From: Bacillota bacterium | Lineage (GTDB): Bacteria; Bacillota; Dethiobacteria; Dethiobacterales; Dethiobacteraceae | Assembly (NCBI GenBank): GCA_012841735.1 | Contig: DUUE01000260.1 | Coordinates: 1-5,594 of the forward strand | Reading direction: 5' to 3' | Length of the DNA: 5,594 nt | Part shown: positions 1 through 5,164 of the stretch, piece by piece | Layout of the letters: the number at the start of each line of letters is the position of its first letter | How positions within the stretch are numbered: position 1 is the stretch's first letter | Notes under the pieces: generated by a model | The model's database searches: none | What the model was told of the DNA's origin: nothing | The model's input: only the letters and a program-made list of their open reading frames with translations | Program-made: the position numbers and the translations under genes

Positions 1-137
1 ATGACGCTTTGCGCCGGGAGATGTCCGCCAATGCACGCGTCAAGGCAGGAGAAATATCTTCCACAGCGATGGCGAAAAAACTGGTGTCGGCGTACGAGCG
101 TACCATAGCACGCAAAAAATGCCGTAGTGTTGTATAA
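1..137 (+). CDS. C-terminal fragment of a probable GT4-type glycosyltransferase
   Basis: An open frame enters from the left edge (first full codon at base 3) and ends at TAA 135-137, giving 44 visible residues. The tail reads ALRREMSANARVKAGEIS, then an A-K-K-L-V-x-A-Y-E-R helix and a basic end. This pattern (L-R-x-x-M-x-x-N-A-R, then a helix ending x-x-Y-E-x) is typical of the last two helices of GT-B fold, family 4 glycosyltransferases, which move a sugar from a nucleotide sugar to a lipid or glycan acceptor at the cytoplasmic membrane face. Neither the catalytic domain nor the nucleotide-binding site is visible, so substrate and exact family are unknown. The frame is followed at once by a strong hairpin, which supports a genuine gene end. 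The call rests only on the C-terminal pattern. Confidence 0.55.
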   Translation, partial: DALRREMSANARVKAGEISSTAMAKKLVSAYERTIARKKCRSVV

Positions 138-158
138 AAGCACCCCGCCGGGGTGCTT
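138..158. terminator. Bidirectional intrinsic terminator between convergent genes
   Basis: A perfect 9-bp inverted repeat, AAGCACCCC (138-146) and GGGGTGCTT (150-158), encloses a 3-nt loop. It starts directly after the TAA of the upstream plus-strand gene and lies 3 bases past the stop of the minus-strand gene at 162. Read on the minus strand it is followed by TTTTAT, a reasonable U-tract. On the plus strand the downstream sequence (CCGTTATT) is less U-rich. It probably serves both genes, more efficiently the minus-strand one. Confidence 0.8.
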
Positions 159-161
159 CCG

Positions 162-347
162 TTATTCTGCCTCAATTTTATCCAGCAATGCTTTAATCCT
201 GGCGGCCGTGTGCCCGCTTGTTTCCGCAAATTCAAAAAAGGCCCGGCTGATTTCCTCGTTATCCGTTGTCTGGGCGAAACGCTGGTAATCCCTTACCTGT
301 TCCTGTTCATTCAGCATGGCCCGCATGAGAAACGTCCTGACTTCCAT
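162..347 (-). CDS. Small helical protein of unknown function, ferritin-like/CotF-like hairpin
   Basis: This 61-residue protein of unknown function starts at ATG 345-347 (minus strand). GGGAGGTG sits 5 nt upstream, which is why I reject longer in-frame starts. It has no signal peptide or membrane segment. It is predicted as two amphipathic helices: about residues 12-27 (E-Q-x-x-x-x-Y-x-x-F-A) and 30-57 (I-x-x-x-F-F-x-F-A-E-x-x-x-H, then A-R-I-K-A-L-L). The spacing of Tyr21, Phe24, Ala25, Phe37, Phe40, Ala41 and His46 resembles one hairpin of rubrerythrin or ferritin-like bundles and the N-terminal half of the coat protein at 3591. The usual E-x-x-H metal motif is not intact, because position -3 from His46 is Thr, so metal binding is doubtful. 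It might dimerise to complete a four-helix bundle. It is transcribed away from the pspC-like gene, and its end is marked by the hairpin at 138-158. Confidence 0.75.
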   Translation of the reverse strand: MEVRTFLMRAMLNEQEQVRDYQRFAQTTDNEEISRAFFEFAETSGHTAARIKALLDKIEAE

Positions 348-352
348 GCATT

Positions 353-360
353 CACCTCCC
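353..360 (-). promoter_or_regulatory. Ribosome binding site fixing the start of the 61-residue protein
   Basis: The minus strand reads GGGAGGTG followed by AATGC and then ATG (347-345). This is an almost full anti-16S match at ideal spacing. It selects the ATG at 347 over an in-frame ATG at 464, which has no comparable site. Confidence 0.75.
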
Positions 361-387
361 GTAGTATTAATGTTGCCCGGGACGGTG

Positions 388-415
388 CTTTTATGTAATA
401 AACTTTCCTTAACAA
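388..415 (-). promoter_or_regulatory. Weak candidate sigma-A promoter for the 61-residue protein
   Basis: On the minus strand TTGTTA (415-410) and TAAAAG (393-388) are 16 nt apart, each matching four of six bases of the -35 and -10 consensus. Transcription would start near 381 and give a leader of about 33 nt. The region is A/T-rich, so a chance match is likely. I found no convincing matched -35/-10 pair on the plus strand for the divergent gene; TTGCCC (373) with TAATAA (396) is the best and it is poor. Confidence 0.25.
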
Positions 416-452
416 TAGAGGAACTTTTTTTTTCTTCGCGTAATCTGTATAG

Positions 453-459
453 GGAGGTG
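453..459 (+). promoter_or_regulatory. Ribosome binding site for a TTG start
   Basis: GGAGGTG lies 6 nt before TTG 466-468, and the protein read from this TTG begins exactly where PspC domains normally begin (K-R-L-Y-R). No ATG lies at a suitable distance. The site therefore decides the non-ATG start of the PspC-domain gene. Confidence 0.8.
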
Positions 460-465
460 ATCATT

Positions 466-849
466 TTGAAAAGATTATACCGTGCACGCCGGGAACAAGT
501 TTTGGGCGGCGTTTGTATGGGAATTGCCCGTTACCTGAATGTGGACGTAACTTTGGTCCGCCTGCTCTGGATAGTATTTACTTTCATCGGCGGCAGCGGC
601 CTGGTGGCTTATATTATAGCCTGGGTCGTCATCCCGGAGGAACCGCATGAGGATGACGTGATTGATGTGACACCGGGGAAAGAGCACGGAGCAGACACAC
701 GTCTCATCGGCATCATTGTTGTTGCCATCGGTTTATTCCTGCTTCTGCGCCAGGTTATTCCCTACTTTTTTTACAGCCGCTTCTTCTGGCCTTTGATAAT
801 TATGCTTGCAGGCCTCTTCCTTATTTTTAGCGGCTTCAGGAGGCAGTAG
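466..849 (+). CDS. PspC-domain membrane protein
   Basis: This 127-residue protein is read from a TTG start. Residues 2-59 form a PspC domain: a basic start (K-R-L-Y-R), the V-L-G-G-V-C-x-G-I-A-R-Y-L-N-V-D turn (residues 12-27), then V-R-L-L-W and a membrane helix at about 34-57 ending V-I-P-E-E. An acidic stretch (61-69, E-D-D-V-I-D-V) follows, then two more hydrophobic segments at about 79-98 and 108-124, similar to the short helical pairs at the N-terminus of LiaF-like proteins. PspC-family proteins sit in the cytoplasmic membrane and take part in phage-shock or Lia-type envelope stress responses as sensors or regulators of their partners. The next gene starts 1 nt after this stop, so the two products are probably made together and may form a complex. 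The exact signal and partner regulator are not visible. Longer upstream frames lack a ribosome binding site. Confidence 0.88.
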   Translation: MKRLYRARREQVLGGVCMGIARYLNVDVTLVRLLWIVFTFIGGSGLVAYIIAWVVIPEEPHEDDVIDVTPGKEHGADTRLIGIIVVAIGLFLLLRQVIPYFFYSRFFWPLIIMLAGLFLIFSGFRRQ

Positions 850-850
850 G

Positions 851-1729
851 ATGAAAGCGGACAGGGTTTTTGTCGGCTTGCTTGTTGTTTTGGCCGGGGC
901 GGCCTGGCTGCTGGCCAACCTGGGACTGCTTCCCTTTCATTCCCTGTGGGATTTGCGGCAATACTGGCCTGTTTTAATTATTATCTGGGGACTGTTGATT
1001 CTTTTTGGCCGGGGCGGGAGTTCCTCCGGGTGCCTGCAGGCACTTGTGGTTGTAGTGCTTGTCTTTGTCGCTCTGGCCGTTTTTTTGCTGCCTGTGAGGC
1101 AGGAAGCAAGTGAACTTTATGCTACACAGATTGAAAATCATTATGGCGCACAGAAACTGCGCCTCGAGTTGCGGCATCATGCCGGTGAACTCCTTCTCCA
1201 TTCCTACCCGGGAACACAGTTGGCTTATCTGCAGCTCAAGTCACCGCAACTACCGGAAATCAAGCATGCGACGGATAATGACACGGCTGTGGTGACGATT
1301 GCCGACCAGGGCAGAAATATTTTTCATACTGGCTTTAAGTCCCGCTGGGAAATCGGTGTGAGTGCCGTCCGGCCTGTGGAAATCTTTCTGGAAACAGGTG
1401 CGACAGACGCGGAAATTGATATGACAGGGCTCATGGTTGCATCTCTTGATGTCAAGGCCGGTGCCGGTGATCTTGACCTTATCCTCGGCCGGACAGACGG
1501 TAAAATCAGCATTCAAAGCGGTGCCGGCAGCATTACCGTCCACATACCGGATGATGTGGGAGTGCGCCTACATACTACCGGGGCTCTGATGAGTGTGAAA
1601 ACTGAAGACAGCCGTGTGCTAAGTGTGGGCGAACGCCTGTATGAAAGCAAAGACCTGGAGACAAAAGTTGCCGTCGTAGAGTTGGAAATTAAGGCGGGAG
1701 CAGGCAGTGTGACGCTGCGGCAGCGGTAG
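851..1729 (+). CDS. LiaF/toast-rack-like membrane protein with extracytoplasmic beta-repeat domain
   Basis: This 292-residue protein starts at ATG 851, with AGGAGG at 838-843 and one nt after the previous stop. Three membrane segments are visible: about residues 6-27, 39-53 (W-P-V-L-I-I-I-W-G-L-L, the usual DUF5668/LiaF-type second helix) and 61-82. The remaining 210 residues have beta character and no further membrane helix. Short glycine-rich strands recur there: ETGATDAEID (181-190), KAGAGDLDL (202-210), QSGAGSITV (222-230) and KAGAGSVTL (281-289). Such parallel beta-repeats are seen in toast-rack/DUF4097-type domains that accompany PspC proteins and LiaF. I infer that the domain faces outward and acts as a scaffold or sensor in an envelope stress module with the PspC protein. 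No enzyme motif or LPXTG anchor is present. It could equally be called a DUF5668-domain protein; the function is not proven for this subgroup. Confidence 0.82.
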   Translation: MKADRVFVGLLVVLAGAAWLLANLGLLPFHSLWDLRQYWPVLIIIWGLLILFGRGGSSSGCLQALVVVVLVFVALAVFLLPVRQEASELYATQIENHYGAQKLRLELRHHAGELLLHSYPGTQLAYLQLKSPQLPEIKHATDNDTAVVTIADQGRNIFHTGFKSRWEIGVSAVRPVEIFLETGATDAEIDMTGLMVASLDVKAGAGDLDLILGRTDGKISIQSGAGSITVHIPDDVGVRLHTTGALMSVKTEDSRVLSVGERLYESKDLETKVAVVELEIKAGAGSVTLRQR

Positions 1730-1762
1730 AGGTTAAGTCAAGAGCACGCTTGGAGGAAGGTC

Positions 1763-2920
1763 ATGGCACAGAAAGTTGCTGTAATCGGCGCCGGTCCCGG
1801 GGGCCTTTATGCGGCAAAGACAGCGGCGGCGCTGGGTATGAGAGTTACTGTTTTTGAAAAAAAACGTATAGGCGAACAGATTTTTTGCGCCGAGGGTTTT
1901 GTGGATATCCTGAAGCTGTTGACACCGCCCGCCGCAGGTGTCTGTTTTCCGGTAAAAGAGGTTGTGCTTTCCGCACTGGATACATTCCTGGTGGACTGTT
2001 CCAGACTTCATCTCTGGATGCTTGACAGGCAAACCTGGCAGCAGTCACTGGCACAGGAAGCCGCCGCCGCCGGCTGTGAGTTGCGGGAGCAGCACCCTGT
2101 TTCCGTTGCCGGCCTGAAGCGGCTGTCGGCACAGTTTGACTGGGTGATTGATGCCAGTGGCGTCAATCCGGTTGCAGAAAAAGCCTTCGGGTTGCCTCCC
2201 GTTCGCAAAGCCGTAACGGCGCAATATACTCTGGAAGGGGATTTCAGCCGGCTGGCGGGTAGATTGAAAGTTGCCGTGGATCACCGGGTTTGCGGTTACG
2301 GCTGGATTTTTCCCAAAGGGCCGCTTCTTGCCAATGTGGGCATTGGCTGGTTTGGCAGGCGCCCGCCAAAAAGGCGGCTGAAAGAAGAACTTGACGCCTA
2401 TCTGGAGCGCGAGGGGCTGGCCTCTTACAAAGTGGTAAAAAAAGCAGGCGGTCCCATCCCCATTCTGCCGCGCAAACCTTTAGTTGTCGGCAATACGCTG
2501 TTGATCGGTGATGCTGCCGGTTTTGGCTCGCCCCTGCACGGCGGCGGCATAGATACAGCCTGTATTTCAGGCATCCTGGCGGCGCAGGCCATCGCGGCAG
2601 GAGAGCCAAAAGAGTATGTAAAAAATGTGGGCAAACTGATTCTCCCGCGCCTGCGGCTGGAGGCAAAAGTCTTGAAGCTGTGGGAGCAGTCTGACATAAA
2701 GACGCTCAACAATTACGTCAGGTCGGCCTTCCCCCGGAATGGAGGTGAGTTGCCTGCCTGGCGCAGGATTCTTGCCCCGGAAGCCTTAATCCTGCGGGCT
2801 GTGCTTGGCGGGCAGTTGCGGGCAGACTGGGAAAGCGGCATTAAACTTGGCGACCTGCCTCTGGTTCCCAGGACTGTGCTCCGAAAGCTGCTGGAGGAGG
2901 CACTCAATGAAGATTATTGA
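1763..2920 (+). CDS. Geranylgeranyl reductase family FAD-dependent oxidoreductase
   Basis: This 385-residue soluble flavoprotein starts at ATG 1763, with GGAGG 6 nt upstream. The N-terminal Rossmann FAD motif is VIGAGPGG (residues 7-14), followed by Glu32 at the end of the second strand for the ribose. CAEG (42-45) matches the conserved Cys-containing turn of this family. Other family features are R-x-x-W-x-x-x-L-A-x-E-A (89-100), V-I-D-A-S-G (128-133), the Y-x-W-x-F-P signature with V-G-I-G (179-195), and the second FAD motif GDAAGFGSPLHGGGI (249-263). Known members hydrogenate the double bonds of geranylgeranyl chains in archaeal lipids and in chlorophyll or quinone side chains. Bacterial homologues of this length mostly have no proven substrate; isoprenoid or menaquinone tail saturation is a reasonable inference, but other alkene or quinone substrates are possible. 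The gene follows the envelope pair by 33 nt, and its end overlaps the start of the hydrolase gene by 14 nt, suggesting coupled translation. Confidence 0.88.
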   Translation: MAQKVAVIGAGPGGLYAAKTAAALGMRVTVFEKKRIGEQIFCAEGFVDILKLLTPPAAGVCFPVKEVVLSALDTFLVDCSRLHLWMLDRQTWQQSLAQEAAAAGCELREQHPVSVAGLKRLSAQFDWVIDASGVNPVAEKAFGLPPVRKAVTAQYTLEGDFSRLAGRLKVAVDHRVCGYGWIFPKGPLLANVGIGWFGRRPPKRRLKEELDAYLEREGLASYKVVKKAGGPIPILPRKPLVVGNTLLIGDAAGFGSPLHGGGIDTACISGILAAQAIAAGEPKEYVKNVGKLILPRLRLEAKVLKLWEQSDIKTLNNYVRSAFPRNGGELPAWRRILAPEALILRAVLGGQLRADWESGIKLGDLPLVPRTVLRKLLEEALNEDY

Positions 2921-3542
2921 TTTAAGTCATCCCCTTGTTCCTTCTATGCCGGTCTACCCGGGAACGGAACCGCCGGAATTTACAGACGTTTATACTTATG
3001 GCACGGACGGTTTCCTGGAAAAGAAAATTACCTTTTATTCCCACGCAGGCACCCACCTGGATGCGCCGGCACATCTCTTTCCCGGCGGCAAAACGCTGGA
3101 TGCCTACCCGGTCGATCAGTTTGCCGGGCCCGCCGTGGTGCTCAGGCTGACAGGCACGGAAGGCAGGATTGCCGTGGCCGATCTGCTGCCGTATGAGGAG
3201 GAGCTTTCCCGGGCTGCATATGTCCTGCTCTATACAGGCTGGTCTCACAAGTGGGGGAGCCCCGCCTATTTTTCTTCTTATCCCGTCCTGTCACCTGCAG
3301 CTGCCGGCTGGCTTGCCCGCTTTCCCCTGCGCGGGATCGGAACGGACACACTTTCACTGGATGCGGTCGGTGCGCGTGGCTTGCCTGTCCATAACATCTT
3401 TTTGGCAAAAGAGATATTAATTGTGGAAAACCTGACCGGCCTGGACCGGATCGACGGCGGACGGCCGCTTTTTTGCTGTTTCCCGCTGAAAATGGAAGGA
3501 GCGGAAGGATCCCCGGTGCGGGCTGTTGCCATCATTGACTGA
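2907..3542 (+). CDS. Cyclase family protein (kynurenine formamidase-like metal hydrolase)
   Basis: This 211-residue protein starts at ATG 2907, which has GGAGGAGG at 2893-2900 and reads straight into the family's opening D-L-S-H-P-L (5-10) and V-Y-P-G (16-19). The metal and catalytic signature HAGTHLDAPAH is complete at residues 46-56; by comparison with bacterial kynurenine formamidase, His46, His50 and Asp52 should bind zinc or manganese, and His56 should take part in catalysis. The later G-T-D-T-L-S-L-D (145-152), H-N-I-F-L (162-166) and I-V-E-N-L (172-176, with the expected catalytic Glu174) are also intact. Family members cleave amide, ester or lactone bonds in small cyclic or acylated molecules. 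No kynureninase or tryptophan dioxygenase gene is nearby, so kynurenine metabolism is unsupported and the substrate is unknown. It overlaps the flavoprotein gene by 14 nt in another frame, making a linked reaction plausible. A long hairpin begins directly after its stop. Confidence 0.88.
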   Translation: MKIIDLSHPLVPSMPVYPGTEPPEFTDVYTYGTDGFLEKKITFYSHAGTHLDAPAHLFPGGKTLDAYPVDQFAGPAVVLRLTGTEGRIAVADLLPYEEELSRAAYVLLYTGWSHKWGSPAYFSSYPVLSPAAAGWLARFPLRGIGTDTLSLDAVGARGLPVHNIFLAKEILIVENLTGLDRIDGGRPLFCCFPLKMEGAEGSPVRAVAIID

Positions 3543-3589
3543 ATAAAGTACCTCCTGCTGCAGAAACTAACTGCCAGGAGGTGTTTTAT
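3543..3589 (+). promoter_or_regulatory. Long intergenic hairpin enclosing the coat gene's Shine-Dalgarno; possible terminator/attenuator
   Basis: Nearly the whole gap between the hydrolase stop and the coat gene ATG is one inverted repeat. Bases 3543-3557 pair with 3575-3589 (15 bp with two G-U pairs; core ACCTCCTG with CAGGAGGT). After a 2-nt bulge (3558-3559), GCAG 3560-3563 pairs with CTGC 3571-3574 around a 7-nt loop. The 5' arm starts A-rich (AAA) and the 3' arm ends TTTT, as in an intrinsic terminator for the upstream operon. The SD of the next gene (AGGAGGTG, 3576-3583) lies within the 3' arm, so a transcript reading through from upstream should hide it. Whether it terminates, blocks translation, or both cannot be settled from sequence. 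Confidence 0.6.
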
Positions 3590-3590
3590 C

Positions 3591-4076
3591 ATGCAACTGA
3601 CGCAAAAAGAACGCATGCTGCTGGAGGACCAAAAAAAGCACGAAGAAGTATGTATCAAAAAATACACGGAAGCGGCGCAAAAAGCAAGCGACCCGCAGTT
3701 AAAGCAGCTTTTTTCCACTTATGCGGCCCAGGAAAAGCAGCATTACCAGACTCTTGACCAGATGCTTTCAGGGCAAATACCGCAGCAGAATACCCAGTCA
3801 GGGCAGAGTGCCGGCCAGGGGCAGGCGATGCAGGCGGCCGGCAACGCAGGGCAGCAGGGAGTGCAGTCCGGGACAGGCAGTAAAATGGATGCAGATTTAT
3901 GCAACGATTTACTCATGACAGAGAAATATGTCTCCGGGACCTATGACACTGCTATTTTTGAGTTTACCGATCCCCGGGCCCGGCAGGTCCTGAACCATAT
4001 TCAAAAGGAAGAGCAGCAGCACGGAGAGGGTATTTTTACTTACATGCAGGCCCATGGCATGTATCAGCCCTCCTGA
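3591..4076 (+). CDS. CotF-family spore coat protein
   Basis: This 161-residue soluble protein starts at ATG 3591, 7 nt after AGGAGGTG. It has two helical parts joined by a low-complexity linker. Residues 5-60 form a helical hairpin (E-x-x-C-I-K-K-Y, then L-K-Q-L-F-x-x-Y-A-x-x-E-K-Q-H). Residues 62-98 are almost only Gln, Gly, Ser, Ala and Asn. Residues 99-157 hold the classic coat F core: D-L-C-N-D-L-L-M-T-E-K-Y (102-113), Y-D-T-A-I-F-E (118-124), and L-N-H-I-Q-K-E-E-Q-Q-H-G (134-145) ending in Y-M-x-x-H-G-M-Y. CotF-type proteins have a ferritin-like helical fold and are found in the spore coat of Firmicutes; the E-x-x-H-like positions are not proof of metal binding. Expression would be expected late in sporulation, but I see no clear sigma-E or sigma-K promoter. 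The preceding hairpin may separate it from the upstream genes. The product ends 10 nt before a terminator, so it is probably monocistronic. Confidence 0.88.
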   Translation: MQLTQKERMLLEDQKKHEEVCIKKYTEAAQKASDPQLKQLFSTYAAQEKQHYQTLDQMLSGQIPQQNTQSGQSAGQGQAMQAAGNAGQQGVQSGTGSKMDADLCNDLLMTEKYVSGTYDTAIFEFTDPRARQVLNHIQKEEQQHGEGIFTYMQAHGMYQPS

Positions 4077-4086
4077 AATCAGCTTC

Positions 4087-4120
4087 GCGCCGGTTTATGC
4101 CGGCGCTTTTGCTTGTTTTT
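4087..4120 (+). terminator. Rho-independent terminator after the coat protein gene
   Basis: GCGCCGG (4087-4093) and CCGGCGC (4100-4106) form a perfect 7-bp G/C stem with a 6-nt loop. It is followed by TTTT and, after GCTTG, by TTTTT. It lies 10 nt past the coat gene stop and separates it from the hemerythrin unit. Confidence 0.87.
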
Positions 4121-4220
4121 GTCAAATGCTGACGAAAGTAAGAAAAAATTAATAACTCCAAAGCAGCAACTATTTACAATTAGCATTAGGCCTGTCCGGC
4201 AGTATTTATCATTCCAGCCA

Positions 4221-4229
4221 GGAGGAGGG
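4221..4229 (+). promoter_or_regulatory. Ribosome binding site of the hemerythrin gene
   Basis: GGAGGAGGG lies 8 nt before ATG 4238. An in-frame TTG at 4232 is also possible and would add two residues, but it sits only 2 nt from the end of this run. The ATG is preferred, and it opens the protein as M-L-W-K, as is common in this family. Confidence 0.65.
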
Positions 4230-4237
4230 TTTTGCAG

Positions 4238-4651
4238 ATGTTATGGAAGGAAAAATATAAAATCGGCGTGGACCTGATTGATCAGCAGCATCAGGAATTG
4301 TTTCGCAGAGTGACTGATTTTATTGTTACGGTCCGCGGGCAGGGTGACTGGGAAGAAAGGCTGGCTAAAGTGAAAGAGACACTGGCTTTTATGCAGGAAT
4401 ATGTAGTGACTCATTTTGCCGATGAAGAAGCTTATCAGGCCGGCATTAACTACCCGGGGCTGGCAGCACATCAACAGATACATGACAACTTTAAGCGGGA
4501 AATAGATGAGTATGCGAAAAAATTTGCCGCTACCGGTTTTGATGAGGACTTAGTCCAGAGTTTTGGCGGCAAACTGATGGCCTGGTTAATTAATCATGTG
4601 GCCAGAGAGGACCAACGTATCGGAAAATTTGTCCGGCAGGAGGTGCGGTGA
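4238..4651 (+). CDS. Bacteriohemerythrin
   Basis: This single-domain hemerythrin has 137 residues, close to the usual length, with no attached receptor, kinase or cyclase domain. The N-terminal arm W-K-E-K-Y-K-I-G-V (3-11) is typical. All seven di-iron ligands are visible: His18 (D-Q-Q-H), His59 and Glu63 (H-F-A-D-E), His78 and His82 (H-Q-Q-I-H), and His120 and Asp125 (H-V-A-R-E-D). The family binds O2 reversibly at a non-haem di-iron centre; in anaerobes it is proposed to act in O2 scavenging, O2 delivery, O2 sensing or iron storage. The protein should be cytoplasmic. The CheX gene starts 1 nt after its stop, so the two are translated together and oxygen-linked behaviour is a sensible inference. 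The 110-nt region before its ribosome binding site (after the terminator ending at 4120) is A/T-rich, but I found no convincing sigma-A or flagellar sigma promoter. Confidence 0.93.
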   Translation: MLWKEKYKIGVDLIDQQHQELFRRVTDFIVTVRGQGDWEERLAKVKETLAFMQEYVVTHFADEEAYQAGINYPGLAAHQQIHDNFKREIDEYAKKFAATGFDEDLVQSFGGKLMAWLINHVAREDQRIGKFVRQEVR

Positions 4652-4652
4652 A

Positions 4653-5108
4653 ATGAAAGAACAATTTGTTGATTCTTTCCTGAGAGCAGTGCAGGATGTA
4701 TTTGCCCTGATGCTGGACCTCCAGGCGGAAAAAGCCAATGAAGAAAAAGTGGAAAAGATTGTCACCACAGACGGTGCCAATGTGACGATTGGCATCAGTG
4801 GTGACCTGTCAGGCTCTGTTCTCTTTACTTTTCCGGAAAAGACGGCTTTGGCAATGGTAAAAATTATGGCAGGCATGGAGATAGACAAGATGGACAGTTT
4901 TGTTGTTTCCGCCTTAAGTGAGGTTGCCAACATCATCAGCGGCAACGCAGTCACCAATTTAAACGGTTATAATTTCTCCTGCGATCTTGCACCGCCGCAA
5001 GTGGTGGATGCGGAAGACGTTTCCGCAGACAGGGAAGCTGTCAGGCTGCCTGTAAAAACGGGTATTGGTAAATTTTCCCTGAATATAGCGCTGGGAGCAG
5101 ACAAATAA
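4653..5108 (+). CDS. cheX: Chemotaxis protein CheX-type CheY-P phosphatase
   Basis: This 151-residue cytoplasmic protein starts at ATG 4653, with AGGAGGTG 7 nt upstream. The CheC/CheX/FliY-type fold is visible as an N-terminal helix (V-D-S-F-L-x-A-V), strands with I-S-G-D-L-S-G-S-V (48-56), a helix with M-A-G-M (72-75), and the catalytic helix S-A-L-S-E-V-A-N-I-I-S-G-N-A. In that helix Glu90 and Asn93 form the E-x-x-N active pair that removes phosphate from CheY-P. A-P-P-Q-V-V (113-118) follows, with the usual C-terminal strands. Only one E-x-x-N motif is present, which fits CheX rather than CheC. Its role would be signal termination in chemotaxis or in another CheY-like response pathway. No CheY, CheA or flagellar gene is in the window. 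The gene directly follows the hemerythrin gene and ends at the hairpin at 5134. Confidence 0.88.
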   Translation: MKEQFVDSFLRAVQDVFALMLDLQAEKANEEKVEKIVTTDGANVTIGISGDLSGSVLFTFPEKTALAMVKIMAGMEIDKMDSFVVSALSEVANIISGNAVTNLNGYNFSCDLAPPQVVDAEDVSADREAVRLPVKTGIGKFSLNIALGADK

Positions 5109-5133
5109 TCATACATGGACAAAACGGGAAAAC

Positions 5134-5160
5134 AAAAGCAGGCCTTGTGAGCCTGCTTTT
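5134..5160. terminator. Perfect bidirectional terminator between two convergent CheX genes
   Basis: AAAAGCAGGC (5134-5143) and GCCTGCTTTT (5151-5160) are perfect 10-bp complements around a 7-nt loop. The T-run closes each arm on both strands, and the minus strand continues with GTTTT. It lies 25 nt past the stop of the plus-strand CheX and 4 nt past the stop of the minus-strand CheX, so it ends both transcripts. Confidence 0.92.
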
Positions 5161-5164
5161 CGCT

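Noticed and set aside
425..433. A run of nine T as a possible terminator between the divergent genes
   Set aside because: No G/C-rich inverted repeat precedes it, and there is no plus-strand gene just upstream that would need an end.
316..465. An ATG at 316 as the start of the PspC-domain gene, which would add 50 residues
   Set aside because: The extra part overlaps the minus-strand small gene, lacks a ribosome binding site and has no PspC similarity; TTG 466 has a strong site and fits the family start.
2244..2666. A 140-codon open frame on the minus strand inside the flavoprotein gene
   Set aside because: It lies opposite a gene with intact FAD motifs, has no ribosome binding site, and its protein is rich in Pro, Arg, Ala and Cys without any recognisable domain.
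2805..2906. An ATG at 2805 as the hydrolase start
   Set aside because: The added 34 residues lie within the flavoprotein coding region and do not resemble the family; ATG 2907 follows GGAGGAGG and opens with the family's D-L-S-H-P.
3535..3540. TTGACT near the hydrolase stop as a -35 box for the coat gene
   Set aside because: No -10-like sequence lies 16-18 nt downstream, and the hexamer is part of the hydrolase's last codons.
3278..3718. A 146-codon minus-strand frame crossing the hydrolase end and the coat gene start
   Set aside because: It is antisense to two well-supported genes and runs through the hairpin between them; its sequence shows no family pattern.
4596..4652. An ATG at 4596 as the start of the first CheX
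   Set aside because: It lies within the hemerythrin gene end without a ribosome binding site; ATG 4653 has AGGAGGTG at 7 nt.
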